From positions 1-24,199 of IMG/VR virus record IMGVR_UViG_3300043786_000780: a stretch of DNA of 24,199 nt; one strand, given 5' to 3'. The stretch comes from a virus. The number at the start of each line of letters is the position of its first letter. Position 1 is the stretch's first letter. Both the position numbers and the translations under genes were made by a program. Below, one piece after another: positions 1 through 8,202 of this stretch. The notes under the pieces are model-generated. The model was not told the DNA's origin. It did not search any database and worked only from the letters and a program-made list of their open reading frames with translations.

Positions 1-48
1 GGCCGCAGCGGCGAGACAAGAGGCGAGGGCGGTGCGGAATGTTGTCAT
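1..48 (-). CDS. Partial gene, start of a possibly exported protein
   Basis: Only the first 16 codons are in the window. The reading frame opens with ATG at 48-46, overlapping the TGA of the upstream gene (ATGA), the same junction type used through this operon. The visible residues are MTTFRTALASCLAAAA: an Arg followed by an Ala/Leu/Cys-rich stretch, which looks like the beginning of a signal peptide or lipoprotein signal. The function cannot be told. A lysis, tip or surface protein would fit a position after the tail-tip genes, but this is a guess. Confidence 0.5.
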   Translation of the reverse strand, partial: MTTFRTALASCLAAAA

Positions 49-2426
49 GGACTCAATACCCGCACCCTGACAGTGCGGTACACGGGATCACCGAATCGGC
101 TGTTGTTCATCCGCCCGACCAGCAAACCCTTAGTTACTTGGCCGCCGTTGGACAGCGACAACAAGTTGTCGCCGGTCAGCGGTATTTTGAAATCCTGCAC
201 TACCTCCGTGCACGCCACGTCGTTGCATGCGTGGACGCCTTTTTCTTCAACTTCTCCAGTGGCATCGTAGTAGTGGGCCATCACCACGGTGCCGCCGCCA
301 CCGGCCAAGCCACCGCCACCGCCGATGTTGACGCCAGGCTCGACTTTTTCGCGCACTCGGCGATAGCCCTTCACTTCCGTGATGCTCCACTTCAATCCCA
401 ATCGCACCCGCACGTTGATGGTGGCACCTACATTTGGGCTCCAAGCCGGCCACGGGTATATACCGCCGTCAGCACTGGCATTGCGGCGAGCATAAGCGTC
501 GTAGTTCTCGGTCGTCATGCCACTGTCGTCCAGCGGCACGTCGAGCGGCCCGTTAGCATTTCCCGATTCGTTGTAGGACGTGGTTGCCCATAACTGTGGG
601 TACGCCTGCACGGACCAGGCGATGCGGTAATCAGACTTGCGAAGCGGGCACGCGACTGCCTGGTGTTCCTCCCAAGCACTGTCAGTAAATAGCCCGACTC
701 GCTCCCCGTTTACAAAGCCAACGCCGCGTGCGAACTCAATATCCAGGTAGCTGGGTTGTTCGATGCTATTCGAGAACGTACGATGCGCTGACCCGTAATG
801 CTTGTGGTATGCGTTTGGGAATAGCGCACGATCTCCGACAAACGGCGTCAGTGTGTGCAGGCCAGCAGTTGAATTCCAGAACCACATATCGGGCGGCCGA
901 AACTCGTCTTCCGTGTCTATCCACAGATTGAAAGCATCTTCGTCAGACAGTACGTCAAAATAAAACCGTGGCCCCTCGCCGGCCAACGCAGCGAGACTAC
1001 CTGGGAACCCTTTATCACGCTGTCCTACCCACCAAGTTCTCATCGGAAATTCGTTCGGCGTGTTGGCAAATACACCTTGCCTGACAACTGGCCCGATGGG
1101 CGACGATGCCTCCACGAATTCTAGCTGCAAGTTATGCAGTGCCTGGCGGGTTGCCAGTAGCGAATCGCGCCTCACGAGGTGGGTCGCGTGCCATGCGTCG
1201 GCGTTGGCAACGGTGTTAGAAACGCGGCCAGTAAGGTCCGGTCGTCGAACAAAAAACGGGTCACTTTCAGTCACTGGTCCGCCACCGTTCCTCACTGCCG
1301 TGTAGGGCACGGTCGCCACGTCTTCGGACTCGTCAGGGTCCACGATCACGTTAGCGTGGTCGGCGGCGCAGGTGACGTGCAACGACATTCCGCCAACGCT
1401 TGGAGCAGTTGAGTCGCCGCTTTCCCAATAGGAAGATCCACTAATCGGCGGACTGAATCGTTTCGGGACAGTCACCGTCGTAGCGTCAGCGGCTGCACCG
1501 CAAAACCGGTGCAAGTCGAATGGCGGCGGCGTGGCTTCGGACGACTCGTCTACGAACAACCATCGCGGAACCTCAAACGGAAACGAGAAGTATCCAAAGG
1601 TCGAGGCGGTTGCGATGCGATCTTGACCAGGTATTGGCCCTGGTTCAGCGACCACCTCAAGCCCGCATCGTACAGTGGCGTTCTCGTCGGCATTGGCGTT
1701 GGCAATATCGTTCCAGTCGCACCCGATGCAGATCGTCGTGCGTGGAAACGATTTCGATAGCGTCGGTAAGAAATCAGTGCTGGATGTGCCGTATTGGTGC
1801 CTAAATCCATGCACGCTAGACGGCAGCATGAAACCTGCAATTTGCGTGTCCACGCCTTCATAGCGGTAGCCGCACGCAACAGTGAGACGGGAACCAATAA
1901 ACCTATTGTCTGCTATGTACCCAGTGCCAAATTCAACTCCATCATCCACGACGGCTGCCGTGTAATCAGACAGCGGCCAGGCTGCTGTTGTATAGGCATC
2001 GTTGTCTTGGGAATTGCGTGGCGTGAACACGAAACTGCCCGTGTTCGTCCCGAACGTCGGCGTGTACGTTGCCACGCGCTGCGTAGTGCCGTCTGAAAAA
2101 TGATTTTTGACCGTGAGGACCGGAAACTCCACATAGCCTTCTACTCTGACTTCGGCGTAGACGTATTTTGCAAAGTCACGAGTGCTTTCGACGAATGCTC
2201 GCACAGTGCCGTTTGCTGTGGTGAATTCGCTCGCACCGACGTGCATCAGTGCTTTCGTCGGCCGATGCGAGCACCAGTCAGCGTGGATGACGCACTCCAC
2301 CGGGCGAACGGAATCGAATTCTCCATTGATGTCGCCTCGCACCTGCGCGCGTGGGTCCGTCGAAACGGGGCTGACGCTGACCGAGAACGACTCGACGCCG
2401 CACTCGCACCCGCAGCAATCGCTCAC
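45..2426 (-). CDS. Large tail-tip or receptor-binding candidate (793 aa, unrecognised)
   Basis: I recognise no family. The start is chosen as GTG at 2426, which overlaps the TGA of the upstream gene as GTGA; a longer frame begins upstream with an implausible Arg-rich sequence. The protein opens with a cysteine cluster (MSDCCGCECG), is rich in aromatic and polar residues typical of beta-rich phage proteins, and has a Gly-rich stretch (GGGGGLAGGGG) near residue 702. After it comes a C-terminal segment of about 80 residues with two more Cys. It is the largest gene after the tape measure and the third after it, where siphophages encode central tip, hub or receptor-binding proteins. GC content is visibly lower than in the head genes, as often seen in host-range genes. 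Function is inferred from position only. Confidence 0.75.
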   Translation of the reverse strand: MSDCCGCECGVESFSVSVSPVSTDPRAQVRGDINGEFDSVRPVECVIHADWCSHRPTKALMHVGASEFTTANGTVRAFVESTRDFAKYVYAEVRVEGYVEFPVLTVKNHFSDGTTQRVATYTPTFGTNTGSFVFTPRNSQDNDAYTTAAWPLSDYTAAVVDDGVEFGTGYIADNRFIGSRLTVACGYRYEGVDTQIAGFMLPSSVHGFRHQYGTSSTDFLPTLSKSFPRTTICIGCDWNDIANANADENATVRCGLEVVAEPGPIPGQDRIATASTFGYFSFPFEVPRWLFVDESSEATPPPFDLHRFCGAAADATTVTVPKRFSPPISGSSYWESGDSTAPSVGGMSLHVTCAADHANVIVDPDESEDVATVPYTAVRNGGGPVTESDPFFVRRPDLTGRVSNTVANADAWHATHLVRRDSLLATRQALHNLQLEFVEASSPIGPVVRQGVFANTPNEFPMRTWWVGQRDKGFPGSLAALAGEGPRFYFDVLSDEDAFNLWIDTEDEFRPPDMWFWNSTAGLHTLTPFVGDRALFPNAYHKHYGSAHRTFSNSIEQPSYLDIEFARGVGFVNGERVGLFTDSAWEEHQAVACPLRKSDYRIAWSVQAYPQLWATTSYNESGNANGPLDVPLDDSGMTTENYDAYARRNASADGGIYPWPAWSPNVGATINVRVRLGLKWSITEVKGYRRVREKVEPGVNIGGGGGLAGGGGTVVMAHYYDATGEVEEKGVHACNDVACTEVVQDFKIPLTGDNLLSLSNGGQVTKGLLVGRMNNSRFGDPVYRTVRVRVLSP

Positions 2427-3034
2427 AGCAGCACCGCCGCAAACTGCACGACATCGGAGCCTGGCACGTTGCCAAGGTAGTAGATAATCCTCTGGCTCCC
2501 GCAGGTGCACGACTCAGCCGCACCAACCAAGTCGTCGGCGTCGTCGTCGCCTCTGACGACCGGGCCTTGCAGGAACACCCCCGCCCTGGACCGCACCCGC
2601 GCCACGCACAAGCCGGAAATGCACACCTGCACAATGCGACTCGCCTGCGGCGTAGGCATCGTCACGCCACCCACGATTACGCCGAGTTGCACTTTTGCAT
2701 TGGGGTAGTTGTCGAGCGACACCGCCTCAATGACTTCGCCTTGCAACGAGCTGACGCGGGCCATAGCTGTGGGCGCTAGCGAAGTTGGCACACGGGTCAC
2801 ACCTGAAGACGTGATTTTGACGACGTGGCCAACGCTCACGTCAGGTGCAGATGTGGACACAAGACATGGCACAACTAAAGCGGATGGGCCAGCGACAGCG
2901 CCAGTGCCTTCCTTGAGTCCATACCGCTGCCCCAGCACAATGTCTGCCGCATCCTGAGCGCGGTTCCACGCCCGGGCCGAGATCGCTGACTTTAGCGACT
3001 GCCCTTGCTCAATACGGCCGTCTTGGCGAGGCAT
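2423..3034 (-). CDS. Tail-region protein of unknown function (203 aa)
   Basis: The start ATG at 3034 overlaps the upstream stop (TAATG) and the stop overlaps the next start (GTGA), so the gene is embedded in the coupled tail operon. The N-terminal 30 residues (MPRQDGRIEQGQSLKSAISA, then an ARAWNRAQDAAD stretch) are helical and charged. The rest is beta-rich with many Val, Thr and Ser, and near residue 180 it has a CTCG motif. No catalytic motif or membrane segment is seen. The N-terminal motif resembles, from memory, hypothetical proteins of planctomycete prophages; I cannot confirm this. A minor tail or tip-adaptor role is inferred from its place between a 314-aa tail protein and the large candidate tip protein. 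Confidence 0.75.
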   Translation of the reverse strand: MPRQDGRIEQGQSLKSAISARAWNRAQDAADIVLGQRYGLKEGTGAVAGPSALVVPCLVSTSAPDVSVGHVVKITSSGVTRVPTSLAPTAMARVSSLQGEVIEAVSLDNYPNAKVQLGVIVGGVTMPTPQASRIVQVCISGLCVARVRSRAGVFLQGPVVRGDDDADDLVGAAESCTCGSQRIIYYLGNVPGSDVVQFAAVLL

Positions 3035-3978
3035 TAGCCACCGACTCCAGTGCCAATGCCGAGGTCGGCGAAGTCGGCGTCACGGTACACCCGATTCACG
3101 TAGACGTGCTTTGGCACCTTGACGAGCGTGGAGTCGGAGACGTCGTCCTCGTACCGCACCCACAGGTACTCGTGGCCCTCTTTTTCCACTCCAGAAATAT
3201 TGCCCACAGTAAGACTGGGAAGCGTCTGCCCACCGCCTGCATTTGGGCTGGCAAGAAACTTGTAAGTGAGGCTCCACGGGCCGTCGCCCTTTTCCGCATC
3301 CCACTCGTGCGATCCCGACGCACCAAGGAACAACACCTCGCCAGCCGGGAACGTACGAAACGGTTTGCTGTTGACAGTGCCAGTCACCCGAGAAAGCGAT
3401 TTGATGTAGGACGTCGTAACGTACCGGGCAGGTACGTCATAATTCTCGGTCCATTGCAGCGACGGGACAACAATATCAACGCCTTGAACTGAATTGCCAT
3501 CCACGCCAATGGTGCCTGACATAGACGGGGCAGCGTTTTGCCCGGCAAACGGGTAGCGGCGCTCCCCAGTATCTGGCGGAACGGCGATCGCCTGCGTCAT
3601 GTGCGACGTCTGGCCGCTGGTGTCAAACGACCGGCTGCGGCGGAACCCGTTGCCGCTGCCGTCACCACCGCCGCCACCGTCGCTACTGGGATCCTCGGCA
3701 CCTTCCTTGATGTAGGTGGCCTCGAGCTGCCACGCCTCGTCACCGAGATATTCCAGCGTGTAGTGGTCGAGGTGCAGCTGGTTCTCGGGCTGGCCAGGGT
3801 ATTCCCAGAACAGGTACTCCGACCACAGCGTCCGGTCGATGTCGGAGTGGATGGCCAAGTCGTCGGACGAGCCGAAGATCTTCCACGACTTTTTGTAGTT
3901 GGACGTCGCCTTGCGTCCCTTGCGGACGATGGATGCGGACCGACTCGACTGGTCTTCGACCCAAGTGAAGGTAGGCAT
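3034..3978 (-). CDS. Minor tail protein, unrecognised (314 aa)
   Basis: First gene after the tape measure, starting in a TAATG overlap with it and ending in a TAATG overlap with the next gene. The first part (about residues 1-98) and second part (about 115-314) look like two beta-rich domains separated by a Gly/Asp/Ser linker (DGGGGGDGSGNG, around residue 100). The N-terminus is rich in Lys, Arg and Trp. In siphophages this position holds the distal tail protein or a minor tail protein that caps the tube, and a two-domain beta protein would suit that, but no Dit signature can be recognised by eye. Confidence 0.75.
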   Translation of the reverse strand: MPTFTWVEDQSSRSASIVRKGRKATSNYKKSWKIFGSSDDLAIHSDIDRTLWSEYLFWEYPGQPENQLHLDHYTLEYLGDEAWQLEATYIKEGAEDPSSDGGGGGDGSGNGFRRSRSFDTSGQTSHMTQAIAVPPDTGERRYPFAGQNAAPSMSGTIGVDGNSVQGVDIVVPSLQWTENYDVPARYVTTSYIKSLSRVTGTVNSKPFRTFPAGEVLFLGASGSHEWDAEKGDGPWSLTYKFLASPNAGGGQTLPSLTVGNISGVEKEGHEYLWVRYEDDVSDSTLVKVPKHVYVNRVYRDADFADLGIGTGVGG

Positions 3979-6344
3979 TAGGCGGCCACGGCTCCGTCGT
4001 CGTTTAGTTTCTTGACCTCTTCGCGAATACCCTTGAGCTCTTCTAGCTGCTTCTGCTGCAGCGACGAACCAAAACCCATGCCGCCAACGGCGTCGGCCGA
4101 AAACGTTCCGGCCACTTCGGCTTGGCTTGCGGCGGCGGCCATGGCCGCTCGCTGCAGGGCGGCCGGATCTGGCGGCGGTGGCGGTGGCGGAACGCCGGGA
4201 CCGCCGGCTGGCGTTCCTGCGTCCACAACAGGCGACCCACGGTCGTTGAGTCGTTCCGTGGCGGCGTCCACAGCGTCGGCATACTTCTGCTGCTGTTCAG
4301 CAGCCAGCCGGCCGGTTTCCTTGAGCGTGAAGAACTCGTCGGCCAAATCAGTTAACTGCTGCATTGAGCCAGCGTTGCCAACGCTAGTGATCACGCCATC
4401 CGCCTGGCCACGCAGCGTGCGAGTCAGGTCCGCATCTCGGGTCATGTTCCGCAGGTCGTTCTCCGCGTCTACCGCCTTGGCATCACGCGACAGTTGGTCG
4501 GCCGTGACTTGATTGAGCCGCGCGTCCTGCCGACGCTGCAACGCCCGACGATCGGCGACAATTTCCGGGCTTTGGATCGCATCAAAGGCAATGAGCGGAT
4601 TGCTGGCAATCGTCGCTGCGGCGTCAGCACTGTTTTTGATGAACGCAAAGAACCCGTCGATCTTGCCTTGCAGGGCGCTCGTACCACGGATCCACGCCGC
4701 CAGCAGGCCCTTGAGCGCGATGGCCATGGCCCCCTCGAGGTCGCCGGCCACGATAGAGTCGTAAACGCCCTGCATCGTCGTTTTAGCCACACGGCCCAGG
4801 TCAGATAGCACCACAGACGCATCGGTCGCTGCCGATGCCACGCCCTGGCGAATGCTGGCAGACAAGCCATCAAACCCGCCCACAAGGTTGAACGCCGCCA
4901 CGCCCAGAGCGGCGATAAGCCCAAGAAGGATGGCGAGCGGCGCGTGAGCCGCTACCCATGCCGCACCACTGGCCGCTGCCGCCGCGATCGAGGTGGCCGA
5001 ATACGCCAGTATGCCAGCCACTGCGGCGGCGAACGACATGATCATCGACGACACGGTGGCCACGATGGCAAACAACGGCGCGACGACGGCCTTGGATGCC
5101 ATGAGCAGCGTTCCAAACACAGACGCCACCATGCTCACGACGTGGCCCATCGCCAACATGGCTACGCCTGCGGCGGCGAAGCCGGCCACGCCGCTGGCCA
5201 CGCTGACGACTAGCTCCTGGTGGCGTTTGACGAACGACGTGATGGCCGTGGAAGTCTGCTCAGCAAACTTGGCGGCTTGCTGTAGCGACGGGGCCAACGC
5301 ATCGCCAATCGCCAGAGCGGTGCCCTCAATCGCGGACAGCAGGATCCTCATTGACCCGCCGAGGCCAGCGTCCATTTCCTTGGCCGTACGAGCGGCGGTG
5401 CCGCCGGCTGCCCGCAATTGATCGGCAAGGCCGCGAACGCCTTCAGCCGACGACGACAGCACATTGGCCGAGGTGATGCCGAGCAGCCCAAACGCCTCGG
5501 CCATCCGTCTGGTGCGTTCGGCAACCGGCATCCCGGCCGTGACCTTGTTGATCTCGTCCAAGATGTCAACAAGCGGCTTCAGGTTGCCGGCCGCATCCGT
5601 GTTGCTGACGCCAAACAGCTTCTGCAATTCTTCGCCAGCACCGGCCGAGATGACCGACAATCGCCGCAGGGCCGTGCCGGCCTCGCTGCCCTGAATGCCG
5701 ACGTTTCCGAGCACGCCAAGGATGGCTGCCGTGTCCTCAAGGCTCATGCCAAGAGACTTGGCGACCGGTCCGGCGTATTTCAGCGATTCACCCAGGCCCT
5801 CGACGGTGTTGAACGTGGAATTTGCCGCAGCCGTCAGCACGTCGGCAGCCCGGGTGGCATCGGTCGCCCCCAAGCCGAACTGCCGCAAGGTCGCAGCCAT
5901 GATTCCAGCCGAAAGTGCAGCGTCGGTGCCGGTAGCCCTCGCCAAGTCGAGCACCGCACCAGTCATGGCGTTGATCTCGTCGGGCTTGAAGCCAGCCCGG
6001 CCGAGCTCGCCCATGAGCGTGGCCACCTGAATGGCCGTAAACGAAGTGGTGGCACCGAGCTCGCGGGCCCGGTCGTTCAGCATTTGCAAGTCGGCCCCAG
6101 TCGCACCGCTGACAGCGCCCGTGAGCCGGATGGCGTCGTCGAATCCGGCAAACTGGCGAGCAGCCAAAGCGATGGGCGCACCGATGGCCGCCCCGATGCC
6201 GGCCATGCGTGAGCCCATCGAGGTCATCGCCTGTCCGACCCGGGCCACCTCCTTCTGCACCTTGTTCAGCGCAGCGAAGAACTGCCGGGCATCCGCCCCG
6301 ATCTCGACAAATACACCGCCTTGGCGAATCCGACCGGCACTCAC
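3978..6344 (-). CDS. Tail tape measure protein (788 aa)
   Basis: Sets tail length and is packed inside the tail tube, released at DNA injection. Residues of about 35-330 match the TP901-type tape measure core by pattern, with segments such as ATTSFTAIQVATLMGELGRA and GNVGIQGSEAGTALRRLSV. A long hydrophobic block with several predicted membrane-spanning stretches follows (about 375-495). A Lys/Asp-rich helical region comes next, then a polyproline run (seven Pro near 719-725) and an Ala-rich helical C-terminus. The start is GTG at 6344, overlapping the stop of the GT frame (GTGA). By the family rule of roughly 0.15 nm per residue the tail would be near 120 nm. It follows the tail chaperones directly, the classic order. 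Confidence 0.93.
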   Translation of the reverse strand: MSAGRIRQGGVFVEIGADARQFFAALNKVQKEVARVGQAMTSMGSRMAGIGAAIGAPIALAARQFAGFDDAIRLTGAVSGATGADLQMLNDRARELGATTSFTAIQVATLMGELGRAGFKPDEINAMTGAVLDLARATGTDAALSAGIMAATLRQFGLGATDATRAADVLTAAANSTFNTVEGLGESLKYAGPVAKSLGMSLEDTAAILGVLGNVGIQGSEAGTALRRLSVISAGAGEELQKLFGVSNTDAAGNLKPLVDILDEINKVTAGMPVAERTRRMAEAFGLLGITSANVLSSSAEGVRGLADQLRAAGGTAARTAKEMDAGLGGSMRILLSAIEGTALAIGDALAPSLQQAAKFAEQTSTAITSFVKRHQELVVSVASGVAGFAAAGVAMLAMGHVVSMVASVFGTLLMASKAVVAPLFAIVATVSSMIMSFAAAVAGILAYSATSIAAAAASGAAWVAAHAPLAILLGLIAALGVAAFNLVGGFDGLSASIRQGVASAATDASVVLSDLGRVAKTTMQGVYDSIVAGDLEGAMAIALKGLLAAWIRGTSALQGKIDGFFAFIKNSADAAATIASNPLIAFDAIQSPEIVADRRALQRRQDARLNQVTADQLSRDAKAVDAENDLRNMTRDADLTRTLRGQADGVITSVGNAGSMQQLTDLADEFFTLKETGRLAAEQQQKYADAVDAATERLNDRGSPVVDAGTPAGGPGVPPPPPPPDPAALQRAAMAAAASQAEVAGTFSADAVGGMGFGSSLQQKQLEELKGIREEVKKLNDDGAVAA

Positions 6345-7089
6345 GTTTTCACCTCATGCCAGTTGGGTCCGAGCAGCTTGGCGATTTCTTCAGGCGTGGC
6401 CTGGCGGGCGGGCTTCTTCTTGGCGAACGGATGGAACTTCGACGGCTCTTGGGCGGGCTTGTTCTTGTCTCGGTGCAGGTTGGCGAGCGTGCAGATCAGG
6501 TTTGCCGTGTGCCACCAGTCGTGCTCTAAGCGGCTTTGGCGGGCGGCGATGAGTTGTCGGAGAGTCCACTTTCCGGGGTGGACTCCGAGGATTCCGGCGG
6601 CTTCCCAGATGGCATCCCAGGTAGATCCGCCGCCGTGATCCCCGCCAGCCCGGCCTCGGCCCTGTCCATCAGTTCGACGGACATTTCGTCCATCTTGGCT
6701 GCGAGCAGGCCGACCATCTTTCGCAGCCGCAGGGGGAAAAAATCGACGAGCTCCTGCTCCAAGGCCCGGGCCGCCGCATCAAGCGCGTCGCCTCGCAGCC
6801 CTTCGAGGAACTCTTCCTTCGTCAGCTTCTTCTCTTCTACCTGCTTGATCAGCATGGCGTAGAGAATTTCGCCAATCTTGGCGAACTGGCCACGCAACAC
6901 CTGAAACGTCTGGCTGATCGTGCCGACGTTGACCAGGTCGAACGGCTCGCTCCTGCGGCGGCCGGTGGTCTCGCCGTTGTCGTCGAGCTCGTCCGTCTCG
7001 ACGGTCACCATGTCCCGCACTCGGATGGCCGAGGCCACCGTCAGTGCCAGCCGCCACGGGCGGCCTTCGTCGTCCTTGAACTCTTTCAT
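6341..7089 (-). CDS. Tail assembly chaperone GT fusion, made by -1 frameshift (249 aa)
   Basis: A lambda gpGT-type product. Translation starts with gene G, slips back one base on T TTT TTC (6742-6736) at residues 117-118, and continues in the -1 frame to TGA at 6343-6341. The -1 frame is open for 131 codons with no ATG, GTG or TTG before its conserved part, so it cannot be translated on its own. The extension has a Gly/Arg-rich linker, then STWDAIWEAAGILGVHPGKW and a helical segment with LRQLIAARQSRLEHDWWHTA. This pattern (WxxAGxxGVxPGxxTLRxL) is the usual T domain of siphophage chaperones, and it ends with a Lys/Pro-rich tail. GT is expected to bind the tape measure and recruit tube subunits, and is absent from the virion. 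Its stop overlaps the tape measure start (GTGA). Confidence 0.88.
6526..7089 (-). CDS. Tail assembly chaperone G (187 aa)
   Basis: The zero-frame product of the G/GT pair. It starts with MKEFKDDEGRPWRLALTVAS at an ATGA overlap with the last tube-like gene. It is mostly helical and charged (EEKKLTKEEFLEGLRGD near residues 88-104), with a Ser/Pro/Glu-rich tail, like many phage G proteins. The frameshift site lies at residues 117-118, well before the stop, so about 70 residues of G are unique to the unshifted form and overlap the GT extension in another frame. Position between tube proteins and the tape measure, plus the frameshift, give the identification; sequence alone would be weak. Confidence 0.85.
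   Translation of the reverse strand: MKEFKDDEGRPWRLALTVASAIRVRDMVTVETDELDDNGETTGRRRSEPFDLVNVGTISQTFQVLRGQFAKIGEILYAMLIKQVEEKKLTKEEFLEGLRGDALDAAARALEQELVDFFPLRLRKMVGLLAAKMDEMSVELMDRAEAGLAGITAADLPGMPSGKPPESSESTPESGLSDNSSPPAKAA
6697..6742 (-). promoter_or_regulatory. Programmed -1 ribosomal frameshift signal
   Basis: Read on the minus strand, the heptamer T TTT TTC (6742-6736) is in the right phase with G codons TTT TTC. A 7-nt spacer follows (6735-6729), then a perfect 8-bp stem GGCTGCGA (6728-6721) with TCGCAGCC (6704-6697), closing a 16-nt loop. Slippery site, 5-9 nt spacer and stem-loop are the classical -1 frameshift layout. The -1 frame downstream is open to the tape measure start and encodes the T domain. 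Confidence 0.88.
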
Positions 7090-7442
7090 CGCAGCCCCCC
7101 TCGGGTTCGCCGCGCTTCCACCGTGAATGTAGCCACGCCGTCAATCGAATCGTTTTCCGACACGCCTGTCACGACAGCCGGGAACGACCAGCCAGCGGCA
7201 CCGCCCGAGACGGTGATCTGCGTGCCTTCCTCCAGAGCCGTGATAAGGCCAGTGGCGTCGGCTGAATCGTTGAACTCGATCGACACCGACTGCTCGTAGC
7301 CGGTCGTGTAGACCGTCGAGTAACGGCTGCCGAACTCCTCGACCTCAATCGTGCGGGCCGAAGAGGAGAACGTGACGTTCCGCGCACTGGCGACGTTTCC
7401 GCCGGCCGAGACGGTGCAGTCTTTGCCGAGGGTGATCGCCAC
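7086..7442 (-). CDS. Tail tube-like protein, paralogue 3 (118 aa)
   Basis: Starts with GTG and reads MAITLGKDCTVSAGG. It shares with the next two upstream genes the MAI(T/A)LGKD start, a central IEVEEF-type strand and a C-terminal (A)IDG-VxTFTV-R pattern, so the three are tandem paralogues. The length and all-beta Thr/Val/Ser-rich composition fit a single-domain tail tube subunit, and it lies immediately before tail chaperone G, where the major tail protein gene is usually found. I cannot tell which of the three forms the tube. Its stop overlaps the start of G (ATGA). Confidence 0.75.
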   Translation of the reverse strand: MAITLGKDCTVSAGGNVASARNVTFSSSARTIEVEEFGSRYSTVYTTGYEQSVSIEFNDSADATGLITALEEGTQITVSGGAAGWSFPAVVTGVSENDSIDGVATFTVEARRTRGGLR

Positions 7443-7446
7443 GGGA

Positions 7447-7767
7447 TCAGCCCCGCCGGCAGGTGACGGTGTACGTGACCGCTCCGTCGATGGCAGCGTT
7501 CTCCACGACGTTCATCACGAGGAAGCTGTTGGTCGGCGTGTTGCTCTCCAAGGCCGTGATCAGCCCCGAGGCGTCGTGGCACTCGATCTCCCACGTCTGC
7601 GACTTGAATCCAGCGTCGAACGCCCGGTAGCCCGGGCTGCCGGTTGAGCCGCTGGCGTTGGTGCGGTTGGTGACGTCGATGACCTCCACCTCCTCGGTGA
7701 ACGTCGCCGAGATGATGTCGGTGCCGAACGGAGGAGCGGATGCGTCCTTGCCGAGAGCAATGGCCAT
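7447..7767 (-). CDS. Tail tube-like protein, paralogue 2 (106 aa)
   Basis: Reads MAIALGKDASAPPFG, then VEVIDVTNRTNASG and ends with NAAIDGAVTYTVTCRRG. It shares with paralogue 3 the segment (A)SGLITALE (D/ATGLITALEEG there), the clearest sign of common origin. An AAGGA Shine-Dalgarno sequence lies about 10 nt before the ATG. All-beta composition and location in the tube position of the operon support a tail tube or tube-related role. Whether it joins the tube, forms a tube initiator or terminator, or is a decoration cannot be told. Confidence 0.75.
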   Translation of the reverse strand: MAIALGKDASAPPFGTDIISATFTEEVEVIDVTNRTNASGSTGSPGYRAFDAGFKSQTWEIECHDASGLITALESNTPTNSFLVMNVVENAAIDGAVTYTVTCRRG

Positions 7768-7785
7768 GGATCGTGGTTCCTTTCG

Positions 7786-8124
7786 TCAGGTCTGAGTCTT
7801 GAAGCGGGACGCCGACACCGTGAACGTCTGGATGCCGTCGATCGGCTCGCCGCGGGCAATGTTGGTCACGACGTACTCGACCCCGTTGTTGGTGGCGAGT
7901 CCCGTGTCGGTCAGCGTGAACGAGGCCCCGATACTGACGCCCGGGGAATCGACGCACTCCACCTCGATCGTCTGCTCGATGAGGGCCTTCTTGAACTTGC
8001 GAAAGCCGGCCGAGCCGTCTGCAAACGAGGTCACGTCGATCTCGTTGGCGGTGTTGTTGAGCGTGATCGTGCGGGCACCGGTGAGCCCGGTGATCGTGAC
8101 GTCTTTGCCCAGCGTGATGGCCAT
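7786..8124 (-). CDS. Tail tube-like protein, paralogue 1 (112 aa)
   Basis: Reads MAITLGKDVTITGLTG, then NEIDVTSFADGSAGFRKF and EQTIEVECVDSPG, ending in IDGIQTFTVSASRFKTQT. The EIDVTSF and QTIEVE segments resemble strands of phage tail tube subunits, and this copy looks most like a typical one. A strong Shine-Dalgarno (GGAGAGG) precedes the ATG, consistent with high expression. It follows a 78-bp gap, one of the few untranslated gaps in the operon, so the tube genes may have their own translational or transcriptional control. Confidence 0.78.
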   Translation of the reverse strand: MAITLGKDVTITGLTGARTITLNNTANEIDVTSFADGSAGFRKFKKALIEQTIEVECVDSPGVSIGASFTLTDTGLATNNGVEYVVTNIARGEPIDGIQTFTVSASRFKTQT

Positions 8125-8180
8125 GAGCCTCTCCGAGTGTGCGGGGGTGTGCTGCCGAGAATAGGACGCTTGGCAGGGCG

Positions 8181-8200
8181 ACCGCAGGGGGTGTGGCCCG
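8181..8200. repeat. 20-bp intergenic direct repeat, copy 1
   Basis: ACCGCAGGGGGTGTGGCCCG on the plus strand, identical to 21666-21685. On the coding strand it lies 2 nt after the TAG of the gp10-like gene and opens the 78-bp gap before the tube genes. A related CACACCCCC sits about 40 nt further downstream in the same gap. Confidence 0.85.
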
Positions 8201-8202
8201 GG

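Noticed and set aside
6727-6736. CCGCAGGGGG near the frameshift site as a third copy of the intergenic repeat
   Set aside because: Only 10 of 20 bases match and it lies inside coding sequence; chance in GC-rich DNA is adequate.
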